DNA of 64,000 bases, taken from positions 11,986,322 through 12,050,321 of the forward strand of contig CM024173.1 in the NCBI GenBank assembly GCA_013433145.1, given 5' to 3'. The stretch is from Ascaris suum (Eukaryota; Nematoda; Chromadorea; Rhabditida; Ascarididae). The translations under genes were made by a program, and so were the position numbers. The notes below the pieces were generated by a model, which was not told the DNA's origin, searched no databases, and saw only the letters and a program-made list of their open reading frames with translations. Of the stretch, positions 38,001 through 56,103 are shown one piece after another (position 1 is the stretch's first letter; each line of letters begins with the position of its first letter).

Positions 38001-41000
38001 ATGGATCATGCATCACTTTGGACCAACGATCAGGAATTACTTCTTTCGGCCATATTCACGAAAGGTGCGTGCACACTAAGAGGTTAACATCGCTTTCGAC
38101 GAGGAGTAAACAAAACAAAATTTCCCACATTGTTAAAACGATGCAGTGAATCGTATAGGAGATATCCTTCCTAAGCTAACATGTTTTAACTGGAAATTTC
38201 AAATTGCGATATGTGCAGTGATCATGGCATTGGTAACGGTTATAAGTTTGAAAGTGATAAGCAGTATGATGCCATTTCTGCTAGGAAGTCCTTGAAACAA
38301 ATTCAGCCAACCTTAGAATATTTGCATATTGCTGCACCTATGCATTCAGCATGAAATTATGAGAGATGTGAAACGATATACCGAGATTTAGGACTGGACA
38401 GTTTACATGCTCGAGTTTCAGTTCCGCCTAGTTTAAAGGATATATGATTAGTTGTATAAGAATGAATGCCAAGATAGCACAGCGAAAACAGACAACTTGG
38501 CATGAATAAAACGGATTATTCCATTACGCGCAAACTTAAAGGTTTTTTTCTTTGTTCTCAAAGAATTTCCTTTCATCTCATTCTTCATATTTGTTGCTTA
38601 AGCTTTCCGCCAATCTCTAAATTTTTCTTAAATCAGTTTAAGCGTTGCTTTAGGTATGGACTATTGAACCAGAGAGGATGAATCCAGCTTGGGTTGGAAC
38701 TCGGGTCGCAAAACTTCCTCAAGCGAAATTGGAAGAGCTTTGTGGGATGAGCACTGAAGAGCTGGAGGTATTTTTTTGACTTTCGCATCATTTTTTTTTC
38801 TACTTTTGCGGTCATCTTGAGCAAAATAAAATTCTCTCATGCATTTTTTTGAGCGCAATGGACAGCGAAGAGGAAGCAAAGAGCTCTTTATGACGGATTT
38901 TTAATAGGCCTTTCTACTCAGCTGCTTGCTACCAGCATGCGTTAATTTGAGATGTGCCATGCTTACTCTAATGAGCCTTATACGATGTTCTAATACTAAG
39001 CGCCATATTCACTTTGTCGCGAGATCGAGTACCCCTTCATTCTTGTAGTAATACGAAGAATTTTAACGTCTCATGATTCTTTGCTGCAGTGCAACAAATA
39101 TTCTAGATCTCAACGAATATAGCAATAAGCAGCACGATACAGGTTATCGATGACACAACCGAATACCAATCTCATCAAAAACCTGAAACCTTTTATATAT
39201 CGGCTTATTCCACGACCACTTTGCCACCATAAAATGGATCCCAGCCATGGGAAGGATAAAGGTCCGACGCAGTTTGATCGCTTTTCTTCGTTCGATCTGT
39301 TACGCGTTTTGTATGATCACGCTTGGTCTCTCGTTTCGACCTATCTGTGTTTGTAGGCGAATGACGAATTCTTCTAAAAACAACAACGGGATACAGTGAA
39401 TATAATTAGAAAACACAACGAAGACCGGGACAGATTGGAGCTGGATGAGGTGAACATCGATATTTCATAAAGAAATTCACCCATAAGCAGTTAAATAAAG
39501 TATCAGAGTTTGACAGAATTACAAATAAGACGCTGGAGCTGAGAGAATGTCATATTGAGCCACAAGTGCAGTTGCTTCCTTTACACTTGCCCCCTTTCCG
39601 CGGCAAAACTCCGAAAAATGGAAACGTGCACATTCGACCATCATACGTAATGACAACCGGGAGGCAAAAATGCATCAAAGCATAAGCCTATATCGCAACT
39701 GCCTTTTATGTCAAAATTCTTCTAGTTCAGCGTTTGCATACATCTTCATGTTGCAGTACGGTTGAAAATGTCACATTTTCACTTGCTTCACGGAAAAGTG
39801 CCCGAACTACCTAATTATTCCGCAAAAGATCCGTCAGCGAATTCAAACAAAACTTTTTTAACACCGAACTGGTTTGGGTGCAAGTGTCAGTCCTTAAGCG
39901 TATAACGCCTATGATTTGAGTAACAGTGAAACGTTGACGGCGCAATTATCAGCCCACGAATTTTCCACGTTAAGGTTTATTTAGTACTAGGGTACCCACG
40001 GCGCAACTGTCCACCAGCAAAGCTACCCTCACATTGCTCGCAATGCAACCGTTCGTACACAAAAATGCCCTTATCGTAGATTGCGCCTTTATACACACTT
40101 TAATACTTAATGGCCATGTTGAGGATTCACATTTCCACGAATTATGCATCCATGCTGAGCAACACACGATAAAATTCTGCGCGATTGAAATGTGCTCCGA
40201 TTATGCTCTTCCAATTATATCGCAATTACGAGCTGAAAAGATTGCACCATGTTGGGTGTGGCGCTAAAGAGCCAACCCCTTATATCTTTTTGTGATGTGA
40301 TAGTGAACATTTTGCTTTTATAGCATTGTTTTTCCCGCCATATCATTGATCGACTTGTGTGCTTTTGATCTGCCTGAAGGCTATATAAGGCGGGCCTCAG
40401 CCGGCTGGAGACAGTCTTCTACACCGACGGCTCTCAGACCGGCAGCTCTCTTCGGACTCCTCGCCTTCCCCAATTTGCTCTTTATGAGGTGTGGCGCCCC
40501 TCGATAAGCGGCTTCGCCTACCCTCGTGTCTCCTCGAGTCCCATTCGGTCTCCTCTCAACGTTGTCGCTGCTAGAGATACAACACACCACTTATACGCTC
40601 TCTTGGTTTCCATCAACAGTGAGCGTTGGCTTCACAAACTAGCTGCAGCCGCAACTCAGCATAACAGTTCCTCTTCGCCCAATCTTATTGGAGTATTTTC
40701 TACGTTTTCGAAGAAGTGTTCTTGTTATCTTGCTACAGCTCTTTCGGAAAGTAATCATGGACGATAGTAATATAAGTCGACATGACCTTGATCTGGTTGC
40801 TCGCTTGGTCCGGTGCACTGAGAGGATTTTTTCCTCATCTAATAAGTCTGTGAAAGAGTATGCGTTAGGTCTATCCTGAAAGGCGCTTCAGAGCTTGTTT
40901 ATTTCTTCTCTCATTAGACCATTAACACCATTTTTGCCGATAAATCACTCCTTCGATCAATAAACTGATGAAGCGAACACTGATGAGATATTCGAAAGTA

Positions 41001-44000
41001 ATTAATTTACAGAAAGCTGATTTTGGATGGGGACCCAACGCCGTATTCACGTTCCCTAAGTACGGTGGCACTGGAGCCGTATGGAAAGCAATGACCGATA
41101 AACTGCCGCAGAAATGGTTCCACTTTAACTGCAAGGTTAAAAAAAACCTTTTTATCTTCGCTGGTTCCACGTACTGATCCAATTTGAAAATCGCCAATAA
41201 CTGCTTTTGTGATAAGCCATTGTTTCGCAGAAATGTTATCACAAAGACCAAATGTTGCCGATTACACTGATTCATATTTTATTTATAGGTAGAAAGTGGA
41301 AAAAGAATTTAAGATTGTCATATTCCATTCTACACGGAAGGCAAGAAATTTTTAACAAATCAGTAAACTACCACAAAAAGCCGTTTTCCTCACGAAAATA
41401 CGGCAGAGCATTTTTAATCTTCATGCAGCGGGGAAGGGGGAGGGGGAAAGTGTACATAAACGAACACTACAGATTCAGTTACAGCAGTAGCTCAAGCGCT
41501 GATGAGTCAGAACCACTAATAAATGAAAATCACCAGGTAACGAAAGTGAATGCGAAAGAGAAGAGTTTGACGTATGTAGAAAAGGTGGATGGTGAAGAAT
41601 GTACCAGAGAGATCTGTTACGATGTGCTAGTGAACTCTTCACCTATCGATCTATTTATCAAGAACACAAAACTCTGCCCAGAACTCAACATTGAGCATAA
41701 TAAGGTAAGAATTACATACCTCAATGGTAGATTTTCTTCTCTCTTAATTTAGCCGAAAATGCAATAGTGCGTATGGGTGTGTCACTTTCAATGCGACAGT
41801 GGTCATCACGTGCTTACCTAACTGCTCAAAAACGAGATTACAATACGGAATTAATGAATAAACTTGCTGCTTGCTGTTCGTTTTCGAGCGTTCATCTGGA
41901 AATACTTCACTTTAAATATGATATGAAAATCTACGCATCATTTCTCATGCATGAGCCTTCTAGCAGGTGGATCAAAAGCTGCCTCTTTCCGATAATTTTA
42001 CAACTCTTTGTTTAGGAATTTTAGAAGAAGGTGGATGTGCAAAAAATATTCTTAATCGAAAGCAAAATTTTCGAAGGGCGTCTTCAGCTAATATTGTGAT
42101 GAACTGTTATTATGCCTCCAAAAACACTGAGTAAGCATTTGCGGCATGATATCACAGTAGAGCGGCCAGCGGAATGCTTTGCTTCATTTGTGGAAAATTT
42201 TCATGGTATTTTCTCCACGAAATGATTGCGTATTTGTACGGTACATATTGATGGAACTCTAAACGAAATGAATAGCGACATGTAAGGGACAAGTTTTTCC
42301 TTTGTGTGAAGGCTATGATTTTCTGCATAATTTTTTTACAAGAAAATAAAGAGATGCGGGTGATCACCACAGACATGCAACACCATGCGAACCTCATCCT
42401 ATCAAATTTTCAAACACTGTCCACAAATAAATGGATAGAAAATTTTCTATCGGTTCGTCAGGAAATTCCATCGGCAGCTTTAAACAGGCAGGAATTCAAC
42501 GAAACTCGACTTCTGCTTTCCTTGTTCTGGCGTTTTTCCAAGAGGCTGTTGAGTCAAGATTGATGTAATCAGCCATACATTGTGGTTTAATAGACAGTGG
42601 ATTGTAACACATTATTAAAAAGACTACTGAACATCAACGTTCATAATAAAGAAGGGGGAAAAAAGGAGAAAAATCTGAACTCGTGGTAATACGGAAATTG
42701 AAGGTTGATATGAGACTGGCAATGGTGGCACGTGAAGTTGAAGCGCGATCAACGAATGAATAAAATCGTTGTCACTGCATGAAGCTCACTATCACGATGT
42801 CTTGAGCGGCTGTCATGAGACGCATTTCAAATTCTACATTTCCAGTAGCTCAATAGACACTCATATGTGCAAGCATGAATCTGGTCATTGAGCGCGGCAC
42901 GACGTAACCAAGACAATACGGTCAAACTACATCCGGTTACCCGAAAATCCGCTGCAAGAACAGTGGCATTCCATCTTTAGAATTTCTTCAGCGAGGTCTT
43001 ATGGGTTTTTAAAAAACAGATATTCTCGACGTCTTAGGCTTTTTATTCATTTTATTCACTCTTTTTTTTCGTAGATAAAAATAGTAGGTATATGTAAAAC
43101 ACGTGAAATTAATAATCTTTTGTAACTTTCACGCAAAAAAAAACATCCAACAGTGCATGCCTTTTGTTCTTTCTTTTTCACTACTAAACTTTTCGTTGTA
43201 CGTTGATTTTTTAGCATTTGCAAATCTGCAACAAGCTACACATCTTCTTTGGCGAGTTATTCAGAGAGATTGCACTTTAAAGATATTGAATGTTGATCGC
43301 ATCATCTACAGGTTTGGATTATTGGCGTCGGTTTGAAGCTGCCGATGACTGAATTTGTCAAGAAGTTTACATGGTTGTATTTTCCTGATAGTGCGGTACC
43401 ATTCTATCGTGTGACAATACTCTCTCGCTATGGTGAAGTAACGCCAGACAGTAGCAAGTATTGGTCAGTGATGTGCGAATGCGCCAGGGACATAGAGGAT
43501 CCGGTGAGCTTTTGAGAATCCTATCGAGTTGTATTTCATTGTGGGTGTTCGACATACATGACACAGCAAAGCTTTCACTCGAAGTATTTGTCACAACTAG
43601 AATGTAAGCAGCGATATGGTTCAAAGTTCGAAGAGAGGAGTTGATGGAAAAAAGAAAGAGATGGAGGGAAATATAGACGAAGGGGTAAACGAAAAGAAGA
43701 AAGAGGGAAAAAACAAGGAATGTCTGGAGTCCGCCGAAATTATTCAGCCAATATTCTGACGATATCCGCACGGTTTAATTTCAACAGTGGAAATGGAAAG
43801 CAAAGCTTTCAAGCTAAGTACAATCCATACGTTTCTGGACGTTTCATGAGTGGGGACTTCTGACAGTGGGGGAATAAATGTTCAGCAACATATGAAGTCA
43901 ATGAAACAAATAGAACCGAAATTCTTATTGCCAACCAGGATTCTCGGACTTTCTGTTCATAGTATATTTTGTGTATTATGGTCTACTCAGAAAAACTTTT

Positions 44001-45672
44001 AAAGCATGCTTAAGTTTGATTAAACGTTAAACAAAGAGTGCGGCTTGCATGAAGTAATCAAGAGAACTGATTGCTATCGAAAACTGTCCCGTTCGCTTCT
44101 TCGTAGGCGATTTTGAATATTTTAAATCATTATATAGCAATGATCGCATAAGTAACACGAATATTTCTTATATATATTTTTTGACGAAGAAATGAAACAC
44201 GAACCCTGTGGAAAATAATACGCCATAACACCCTAAACTCATTGATTTTTCTTCGTTTTCTTTTGCAGAACGAGTGTGAACCATTTTGATGGACCTAATT
44301 TCTATGATTTCTTGAATAAGAAGAAGAAAGGATTTAAGGCAAGAAGAATGTTGAAGCCGCTCTTGATGAAAATAAATTCAAAAGTGCATTATATGAATGT
44401 TTAAAGACAAACGAGGAAGAAATGAGGAAAATGGCGATCGATGGCCTAATAATAAAATCGATCATAAAACGTGATCAGATCGTCAGTATTTATTCCACTC
44501 TTCTGGAATATGGATATCCAATTCCCACTATAAAGGTAACTGAATGTATTGCAATCTTTTGCTTTTTTTGAAAAACATGTCTGAAAACCTTGAAGCGTCC
44601 GCGATTTCTTGGCAGTGATAATGTAGATAGTATAGATGAGTTCCAGAAGGATTAAAATGGTGCAGACGAACTTACCGATTTTTCATTTTGATCCATGAGG
44701 AAATCACCTCTTTTTGGCGCTTTTATAACACAATTAACCGCGATGACGGAAAAACTTTTACGTGTTTTTGCAAATACGCATTTGCCTCACTAGTATTTCC
44801 AACTGCAAATTGCTTTCACTCTTCGGTAGCTCTAGCTTGGATACGGTGAAAATGGCCGACATTCTGCTATATCTGCCTCTATGGTGATTCTACCACGGAA
44901 ACTACCCCGACATTTTACTCCTTTGCCTTTCCCATAGTTCTAACATGAAAAGCGCCGCGATTTGTTCTCTTCGCTTGCGGTACTTTTAAACACTAAATCC
45001 AATGCAGCCACATTTGCGAAATGTAGTCGACGTAAAACGATGACGTCTCGTACTATCCTTCAACTTCATTGGCTACCTTCGAAAAATTCCAGACTTGCTT
45101 AAATTTGTTTCAGAATTTGCGCGCATTTTACGGTGAGGTCGGATTTTCGTTTTGCGCTCGTTGATGTCGCAAAAAAACAAACAAACAAACGAACCTTTTC
45201 TTAAAGATCTTTGCGAGTAGTCGAACTGATCGAACTTCTGAGTGCATTATCTGCGCTTCCACAAAAAGATTATCAATGCGCAGATGCTCATACCTCTTTG
45301 CTCAATATCTATGATGCATTTTGGAAAGAAACGCTAGTATCAGGAAGTAATTTTATTACTTCATTCAGTCAATATGGCAACAAGTGAATTCAATACTACC
45401 GTTTTGCGGGAACTTCGAAAGTTTAAGCGAAATATGTTCGCAGTTATTGCCATTAACTCATAAATTTTTTACAGCGAGATAGTGAATTGGCACGAGCACA
45501 TAAGGTTCTTGAAGAGCATAGTATCTATTCGCGTGGTCGTTTCGGTGGTTGGAAATATGAAGCGTCGAACCAAGACCATTGCTTCATTCAAGGCAAAGAA
45601 CTCATCGACCGATTACTTCTCAACGAACCTGAACGATTATATAAGACCGGATTGCCTACAAAACGGGGTTGA
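33721..45672 (+). CDS. glf-1: UDP-galactopyranose mutase
   Basis: FAD enzyme interconverting UDP-galactopyranose and UDP-galactofuranose, supplying galactofuranose for surface glycans; present in nematodes and fungi. Ten exons: 33721-33837, 36532-36690, 36841-36972, 37939-38064, 38654-38767, 41013-41135, 41537-41704, 43312-43503, 44344-44535, 45475-45672. All junctions are phase 0 and the model gives 506 residues. Landmarks: the N-terminal Rossmann loop VIGAAPTGLGAAYRL, PGGLSCTVVDDKGF, WDMGGHITFNH (the mobile histidine loop of eukaryotic enzymes), FDEWIMHHFG, WVGTRVA, WGPNAVFTFPKYGGTG (flavin and substrate site), VWIIGVGLK, WLYFPDSAVPFYRVT, then DQIVSIYSTLLEYGYPIPT and the C-terminal GRFGGWKYE. 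Oddities: the middle glycine of GxGxxG is alanine, and the start of exon nine is uncertain (see finding). ATG 33721 was chosen because MKIVVIGA begins the family's first strand directly. Confidence 0.92.
35217..35505 (+). CDS. Candidate exon inside mutase intron 1, no start codon, unknown
   Basis: A 95-codon open frame (59 percent purine-first) runs from an acceptor TTTAAATAG at 35216 to TAA. It has no methionine at all, so if real it needs an upstream exon. Features: basic N-terminal half (LISNNKRDKEKIPTW), then helix-like text (GADLLRKVQQKLLAKIYHF). Joined to mutase exon one it would stop after a few codons, so it is not an alternative mutase exon. Confidence 0.3.
40375..40700. other. GC-rich island with TATA box inside mutase intron 5
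   Basis: About 300 bases clearly GC-richer than the rest, beginning at a TATATAAGG box near 40382 and followed by a CpG-containing tract. An AATAAA lies near 40960. This could be a solo long terminal repeat or an embedded promoter, but I found no convincing terminal repeats or target duplication. Confidence 0.3.
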
Positions 45673-46593
45673 TATCCCGATTTCACGGTCTATATCGATT
45701 TATTATTTTATCAGAAAGATTTTCATTACCTCCAGGATTGCGTTCCCTCTATCTATCGAAAGAAGTCAACCAAACTAATTCTCAAAGATCCGAAGAAGAT
45801 TGCTAACTCAGAGAAAAATAATATAAAAAGGGAAGTGAATTTAGATGACTGAAACATCAGAACTCAATTAAAGATGCTCCAACGAGCTTTGAAGACTTCC
45901 CTTGTTTCTGTTCTCAATCGATTCCCAATATTCATGTTCCACTTCAACATTCAATTATTTTAAGGAGCTTTGCAAAACTTTGCAATTTTTTATTCGCAAA
46001 CTGCAAGCCGGTGAAATTACAGCTACAGGCCTCAGGAGTGTAATGCACGCGGTTACATAACTTCTTCGATAGAACTTAAAATACTCCATTCTAATTCTTT
46101 CGAAAACTGGTTCTTTAAATTACTGAAAAATTTTTGAAGAATTTTATAAAATGGTTCTTTCGCTTCACAGAAACTAACAGAAAGAACGCATAAAAAGGAG
46201 CGTTTTTCGAAAGGTTTCTGCCAGTCATCTGTTCAGTGTTCATAAATGTATTGCACACCCCGTCACTATGTATTGCCAGTTTATGAAACCGGTGAGTGAA
46301 ACGAGCAGAATTCTGCAGGTAGATATCGCTCCCGCCATTCTACCTCTTTTCTTCCTGAAGGACGTCTAGGCTTTGTTTTCGTTTTCTTTAACTGTTACGC
46401 TTTTCCTTCCTAGTTTATCGTAGTGCCTTTCTAAAAAGTTACGATACAGCTGATAGCATCGACTTGGTCTTTCTAGAAACACGGACGCATCGAAGCATTG
46501 ACATCTTTCATACGTATAGGAATCGCGGCAGTTAGATGTTTCACTTCCATTAAAACTTCGAAAATGAATGAGAGAAAATAAAAAATATGGGAA
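45673..46593. other. 3' flank of the mutase gene, nothing seen
   Basis: AT-rich. Several AATAAA-like hexamers near 45820-45830 could serve the mutase transcript. No exon with splice support. Confidence 0.4.
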
Positions 46594-46796
46594 CTAGTGA
46601 AGAAGCGAGTCATGAAGCTTAACACGACATGTGTTTTGGAGCTTGTGAACACAGAGTTGTTGCCTTCCGTAAACGACCTTCAAGAATGACAACGCTGTTT
46701 CCAAATTCTTCAAGTCTCCAGGATTATCGACTGCAGAAGATATCCGGGTACGATGAACTAGTAGGTGGTCATCTGATAAGCGACATCGCATATATC
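46594..46796 (-). CDS. Candidate terminal exon, unknown gene
   Basis: Entered by GGTATATCAG at 46796 (phase 1) and open for 66 codons to TAG. The text includes DNPGDLKNLETALSFLK. An internal donor after LSFLK (AAG|GTCGTT) is possible. No upstream partner exon in phase could be fixed. Confidence 0.3.
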
Positions 46797-47726
46797 CTGA
46801 TATACCACTGTTCCCGATAAAAAAGGTATCGGGATATTTAAATGCTTAATCGAAAAGCAAGTTTTAAAAGTTGTCTCCCAGGGCGTTCACGGTGAAGTGA
46901 CATGACATGACAGTTCAGTAAGCTTTTACAATGTCTGGCTAATAAGTCCGGATTGAATCATATCAAATACATATGTATGGGATATGCGAGCAAATCACGA
47001 GGACTAAACTCATGCAAAACATTTCGCGATTCAACCATATGCCTAGCTGAATTTGATTTCGAATACTTCAGAGGGTACAACAACATAAAGCGCTGGCGTA
47101 GTCGTACTTCCCTCCCTAATCTTGATAGACCTTTCGGTTACCGTTTATGAAAGTTGCGAGAATCTGGGCGATTAGGTGCTTGGTTACTCCCACACCTCTC
47201 TACAGGGTTACTGGCCGGTATCTCCGCCCGTTTTTTTTCGTTCTAGGTCTTCTAATATCATTCAGTAGCAAGTTAGCCTCGAATTAACTTCCTTTGTCGA
47301 CTTATTTTTTATATTTCGTTTTTTTTTTCATTTTGCTGCGCAATTTATGTTTAAGTTTTTAATTAATGTCAATGCTTAATATTCAAAACGTTACATTCAA
47401 TGCGTTAATTATGCTACTAACTCTTTCATAATCTCCTAACACTCATAAACCGGATATTCTATTCAAAAATAAATACATACTTAAATATGTGCGAAGTATT
47501 CATCTTTTTCTGCCTGTTAAATTGAGGTGAATAGCAGGGAAAATTTCAGTGGAATAATTGGTGATAACTACAGATTTGTGCTTTCGATAAGCAGTGGTGG
47601 ATAAACGTCTTGTAATGCAATGGAAGCTACTCTGAGATGTGATTTACGATAGATTTGTCCTCAACGTGCAAAGTTCTGAAAGTTTTTTCCGATAGGGTTT
47701 GACGTTCAGATTGGATAAGATAGATT
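46797..47726. other. Intergenic, weak exon-like pieces
   Basis: Near 47060-47150 both strands are open and protein-like: plus after an acceptor TACTTCAG at 47071, ending DRPFGYRL; minus with REGSTTTPALYVVVPSE. I cannot decide between them. The rest is AT-rich. Confidence 0.3.
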
Positions 47727-48056
47727 CTAAAGAACTGGATAAGTATGCGCATCAGGGCTGTCAAAAATGAACAAAAACGAATTAAAATCTGCTTGGGTGC
47801 GATTACGGAATGAAACATCATTCCCTTCATCTGAATTCGAAGTGACCACTGACCGACGAACAGGCGCGTCGAATAGAATCGCCTTGCTCACTTTCTTGAT
47901 TGCAACAACTTTTTTGTACATATCCACAATCGCATTATCCATACCTGCATCACTCATTGCGACGGATTTAAATGACGTTACAGTGGTCATATGTGGCGAG
48001 CCAAGATTGACACCACTAAAAGCATTATAGAGTTTTACCTCATAGAAGCACATCAA
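47727..48056 (-). CDS. 109-codon reading frame, unknown function
   Basis: Starts ATGATG at 48056 and ends TAG. About three quarters of the codons after residue 15 start with a purine, far above the opposite-strand frame over the same bases. An acceptor GCTTTTAG at about 48015 suggests coding may instead begin by splicing before SGVNLGSPHM. The product is soluble and mixed-charge (MDNAIVDMYKKVVAIKKVSK). No family recognised. Confidence 0.4.
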   Translation of the reverse strand: MMCFYEVKLYNAFSGVNLGSPHMTTVTSFKSVAMSDAGMDNAIVDMYKKVVAIKKVSKAILFDAPVRRSVVTSNSDEGNDVSFRNRTQADFNSFLFIFDSPDAHTYPVL

Positions 48057-48696
48057 ACTTCTGCCATAGATAACCTCAAAGATATTGCATATGATGAAAT
48101 TTTAGAAATGAAAAATTGATATGTTCATCCGCAAAAACAATTCCGATTGCTTTTCTTTAATGATTATGCTGCTTTGAATTCCCTCTAAGCAACTTAAGTG
48201 TGCTTGTTTTTGAAATGGCTGTGGAATTCAGATCCTTTGAAATTAATCAAAGCTATGCTCTGGGAGGTTTCTATAGGATATTGCCCGTTTCAGCGATGTT
48301 CAGCTTCTCTGATTTCCTCTGTTTCATATCAATAATTGATAGCGTCTTTCGTCCATATTCGAATAGTTAACAAAATGAAGGCGAATAACCTCTCCTCTAA
48401 AACTATAATGTAAGGTTGTTTAAGCGTTTGATAATACTGATATGACGTCTTCGCTACCGTTTTATTCTGTCCACGTTCTAAACCCCCGTGTGGTGGAAAC
48501 CTCAGCAGCAGCACCACAAAAGAGCAGTCGAAATCGCATTTTGCGTGATACGTGACTATCGATATGGGCGTGTTAAAAACGAGAGGTTCAATATATGAAC
48601 AAGAAAAGGTTTTGAGAAAGACCAGCTAGAGCATACTGAGTTAAGCGAACAGTGAGCGATGAATTACTTGGCGCTACCTGACCTGTTATTGACAAT
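48057..48696. other. Intergenic, nothing seen
   Basis: No exon with splice or codon support on either strand. Confidence 0.5.
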
Positions 48697-49698
48697 TTAA
48701 ACTTTAAATTGCAACGTGTTTTTCCTCGCCTCGAGCATTCGCCGATGGATCAACACGACATCGATTACACCCAGTAGGTACTCGGAAATACGCACCACAT
48801 ACTGTGTCGAATGAAATGTACATGAGATGTGATACATTGGGAATAATAAACGCAACAGGTTTGGCAAGAAATGATGATTGAATATGCAATTTACGTTTCG
48901 TTGTCGCCAACCGTAGCGGAAATTTCTAATATGCAAGTTGCCGAAGTGCAAATGTTCGCATGCTTGAAATTACCCTATAACGCTGGTGAGTGGAAAATCA
49001 TAAAGTCCTTCAAATGTTTCCCTAACTTTAGCAATCACTCGCCAAGAATGTTGTGGCCACGAGGGATACAAGCTGGAAGAGGATTCGTTAAACCGATTTC
49101 AAGGTTAAAAAAAATTATTTCCGTTATTTTGCATGCTTCACATTTGCGATCGTATCATTTTTCTTTCTCGACCTCCCTTGTTTATTTGATGGGATGCTTT
49201 GGCTTGAATACCGCCCTACCATAAATTGATTCATTGGTGCCATTGCATAGAATGAACTGCTTCTTTGAAAGTCGAGGTGAGGGAAAATCTCAACTTTTTT
49301 CGCTTGATCCATTTTATCGCCGCAAAAAGAACTTTAACTTATTCTATTGCAGCGATTAAATGATTCCACCGAAATAAATGACAAATTCAAGAAAGACCTG
49401 TGCTTGCGGACCTTTGAGATGTCTCATACAAAGTAATCGTTTTGGTGATACGAGATGCATTATCCTGCATCAGGAAGAATAAATCATACAATTTTTTGAC
49501 GCAGTGGACGGATAAAGGTGCTAAAAAGTCCATAAAAACGACTGATGGGTTAACTCTCTGTTCAATCAAACGATCACTGATTTTGATATCGACATCAAAA
49601 TTGGTACAAATCATTTGTGGAATGCCAGAAATGTGATGATTAAAAAAATCAGCCGATATTTTTATATATTTTCTAAATTTGTATCTCCATTCATTCAT
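48697..49698 (-). CDS. Four-exon gene model, 221-aa protein of unknown function
   Basis: Exons 49698-49412, 49262-49212, 49072-48974 and 48925-48697 join at three phase 2 borders with no stop and total 666 bases including TAA. Exon one starts ATG after TTTAAAAG (possible trans-splice acceptor) and is the firmest, with 95 open codons (FDVDIKISDRLIEQRVNPS, LYDLFFLMQDNASRITKT). Introns are 149, 139 and 48 bases. The C-terminal exon contains PNLLRLLFPMYHISC and a basic end. No signal peptide, no clear membrane segment, no known domain. A plus-strand frame with a donor (GCTG|GTGAGT) overlaps the last two exons, so the strand is not certain there. Confidence 0.4.
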
Positions 49699-51163
49699 CT
49701 TTTAAATATAATCTATCATGGTGACTTCTCGCCTATTTAGATGTTATCCTTTAGGAAATAAGTGTTAAGCCAAATAAAAATATACGTTGTTGTAGCATAT
49801 TCCTTTACACTAATGTATAATTCTATTTCATTTGTGTTTTCTTTTACATCTAATGGCGATAACCAGGAAACTAATATATCATAATGACGCATTTGTTTCC
49901 TCAGATAAAACTTGCTAGTGGTCGCGATTTCTCATCATCTTTCAATCGGAACGAACAATACGAAAACAATTTAATCACTTCAATCGTATATTGTCAATCA
50001 TTTACTTCGATCGCTATATATTAGCAGAAATCACAAATAAATGTTTATTGAAGCATTATGGTGAAATATGATGCAAAGTAAATCAATTTGAGTAAAACAA
50101 TTGAAGCAAATGTAGAATAATAGTTCGCACAATAATTACGTCAGGTAAACGGTATCTTGAAGAAGATGTTCGTATTTCAAACACTCAACGAACAGATAAA
50201 CTTTGTTGAGAAATCAATGCATTCGATGTTGAAATTTGAAAAATTGAATGAAAAATTAGCGAATACATGAAAAAAGATGATAGCATAAAAATTCAGACAC
50301 AAAATCCCGTCGAAATGTTTCATGATATTATGCGGCACTTTAAATAAATATTTCCAGCATCGTAATGGATTAGTATAGAATTGCACATTTCAACGGAATT
50401 TTGCACATTTGCATACAAAACCAACGGCTTATTTTTTTTTTTTTCTCGTATTCCTATAGCAATAATAAGGACAAAGAGACTTGATTATTGGTCAAAGAAA
50501 AGAGGAAACGTGGTTCGTTGGGTATAAACGGGTGGCTCTAATTTACATTCATTTTGTAACCATTTGATTTAAGTATTATTCCTCAGTGTGATTCATTTAT
50601 GTAATATGCGAGCATTTACATGAATCTTTTTTTTTTGCTTTCAAACTAGTAATTATGGTGACGATGATTTATCCCTATTATATCATGACTCATTGGTTGT
50701 TAATAGGCTGGAACTCTTTTTTTTTTTTGCGAACGATAGCCACTACTATGAGAGTAATCACAATTGCGAGTATGAAAATATTCAAAAGAAATCCACATTG
50801 AGGAAAATTCCAACTTATAAATCAAATATTCCAACTTATCTTTAAAATTGTTCTACTTCAAACCAAGAAAATAGATGAGGTAAAAAACGATGGGCGATTT
50901 ATAAAGAAACAAGTAAAATTATGAGGCATGAAATTCAGGTGAAACTCAGTTGTTGTTTAACGAAGAAACAGTTTTTTTTTCGTGAATTATAAAACTTGTT
51001 TGTACCAAATATCCTAGAAAATAGTTGCACAAGATATTTAATAGTAACAGATAAATATAGAAAATATGAGAGGAAAAAACCTCGAAGAAAGAAATGAGAC
51101 TTTATGAACCTCATTACAACTATGAGGGAATAAAATTCTGAGGAAATTGTTGGAAAAAAGTGA
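49699..51163. other. Intergenic, nothing seen
   Basis: Very AT-rich, many T runs, no supported exon. Confidence 0.5.

Positions 51164-56103
<4,940 letters not shown>

Noticed and set aside
42306..42563. Plus 85-codon frame in mutase intron seven
   Set aside because: No splice partners, ordinary codon bias, lies wholly within an intron of a well-defined gene.
46594..46796. Apparent match of YGRQ in this minus exon to the HYGRQ end of paralogue B exon two
   Set aside because: Only four residues agree and the surrounding phase differs; treated as chance.
47767..48030. Plus-strand 87-codon frame with a hydrophobic segment
   Set aside because: The overlapping minus frame has much stronger purine-first codon bias, so the plus frame is most likely its shadow.
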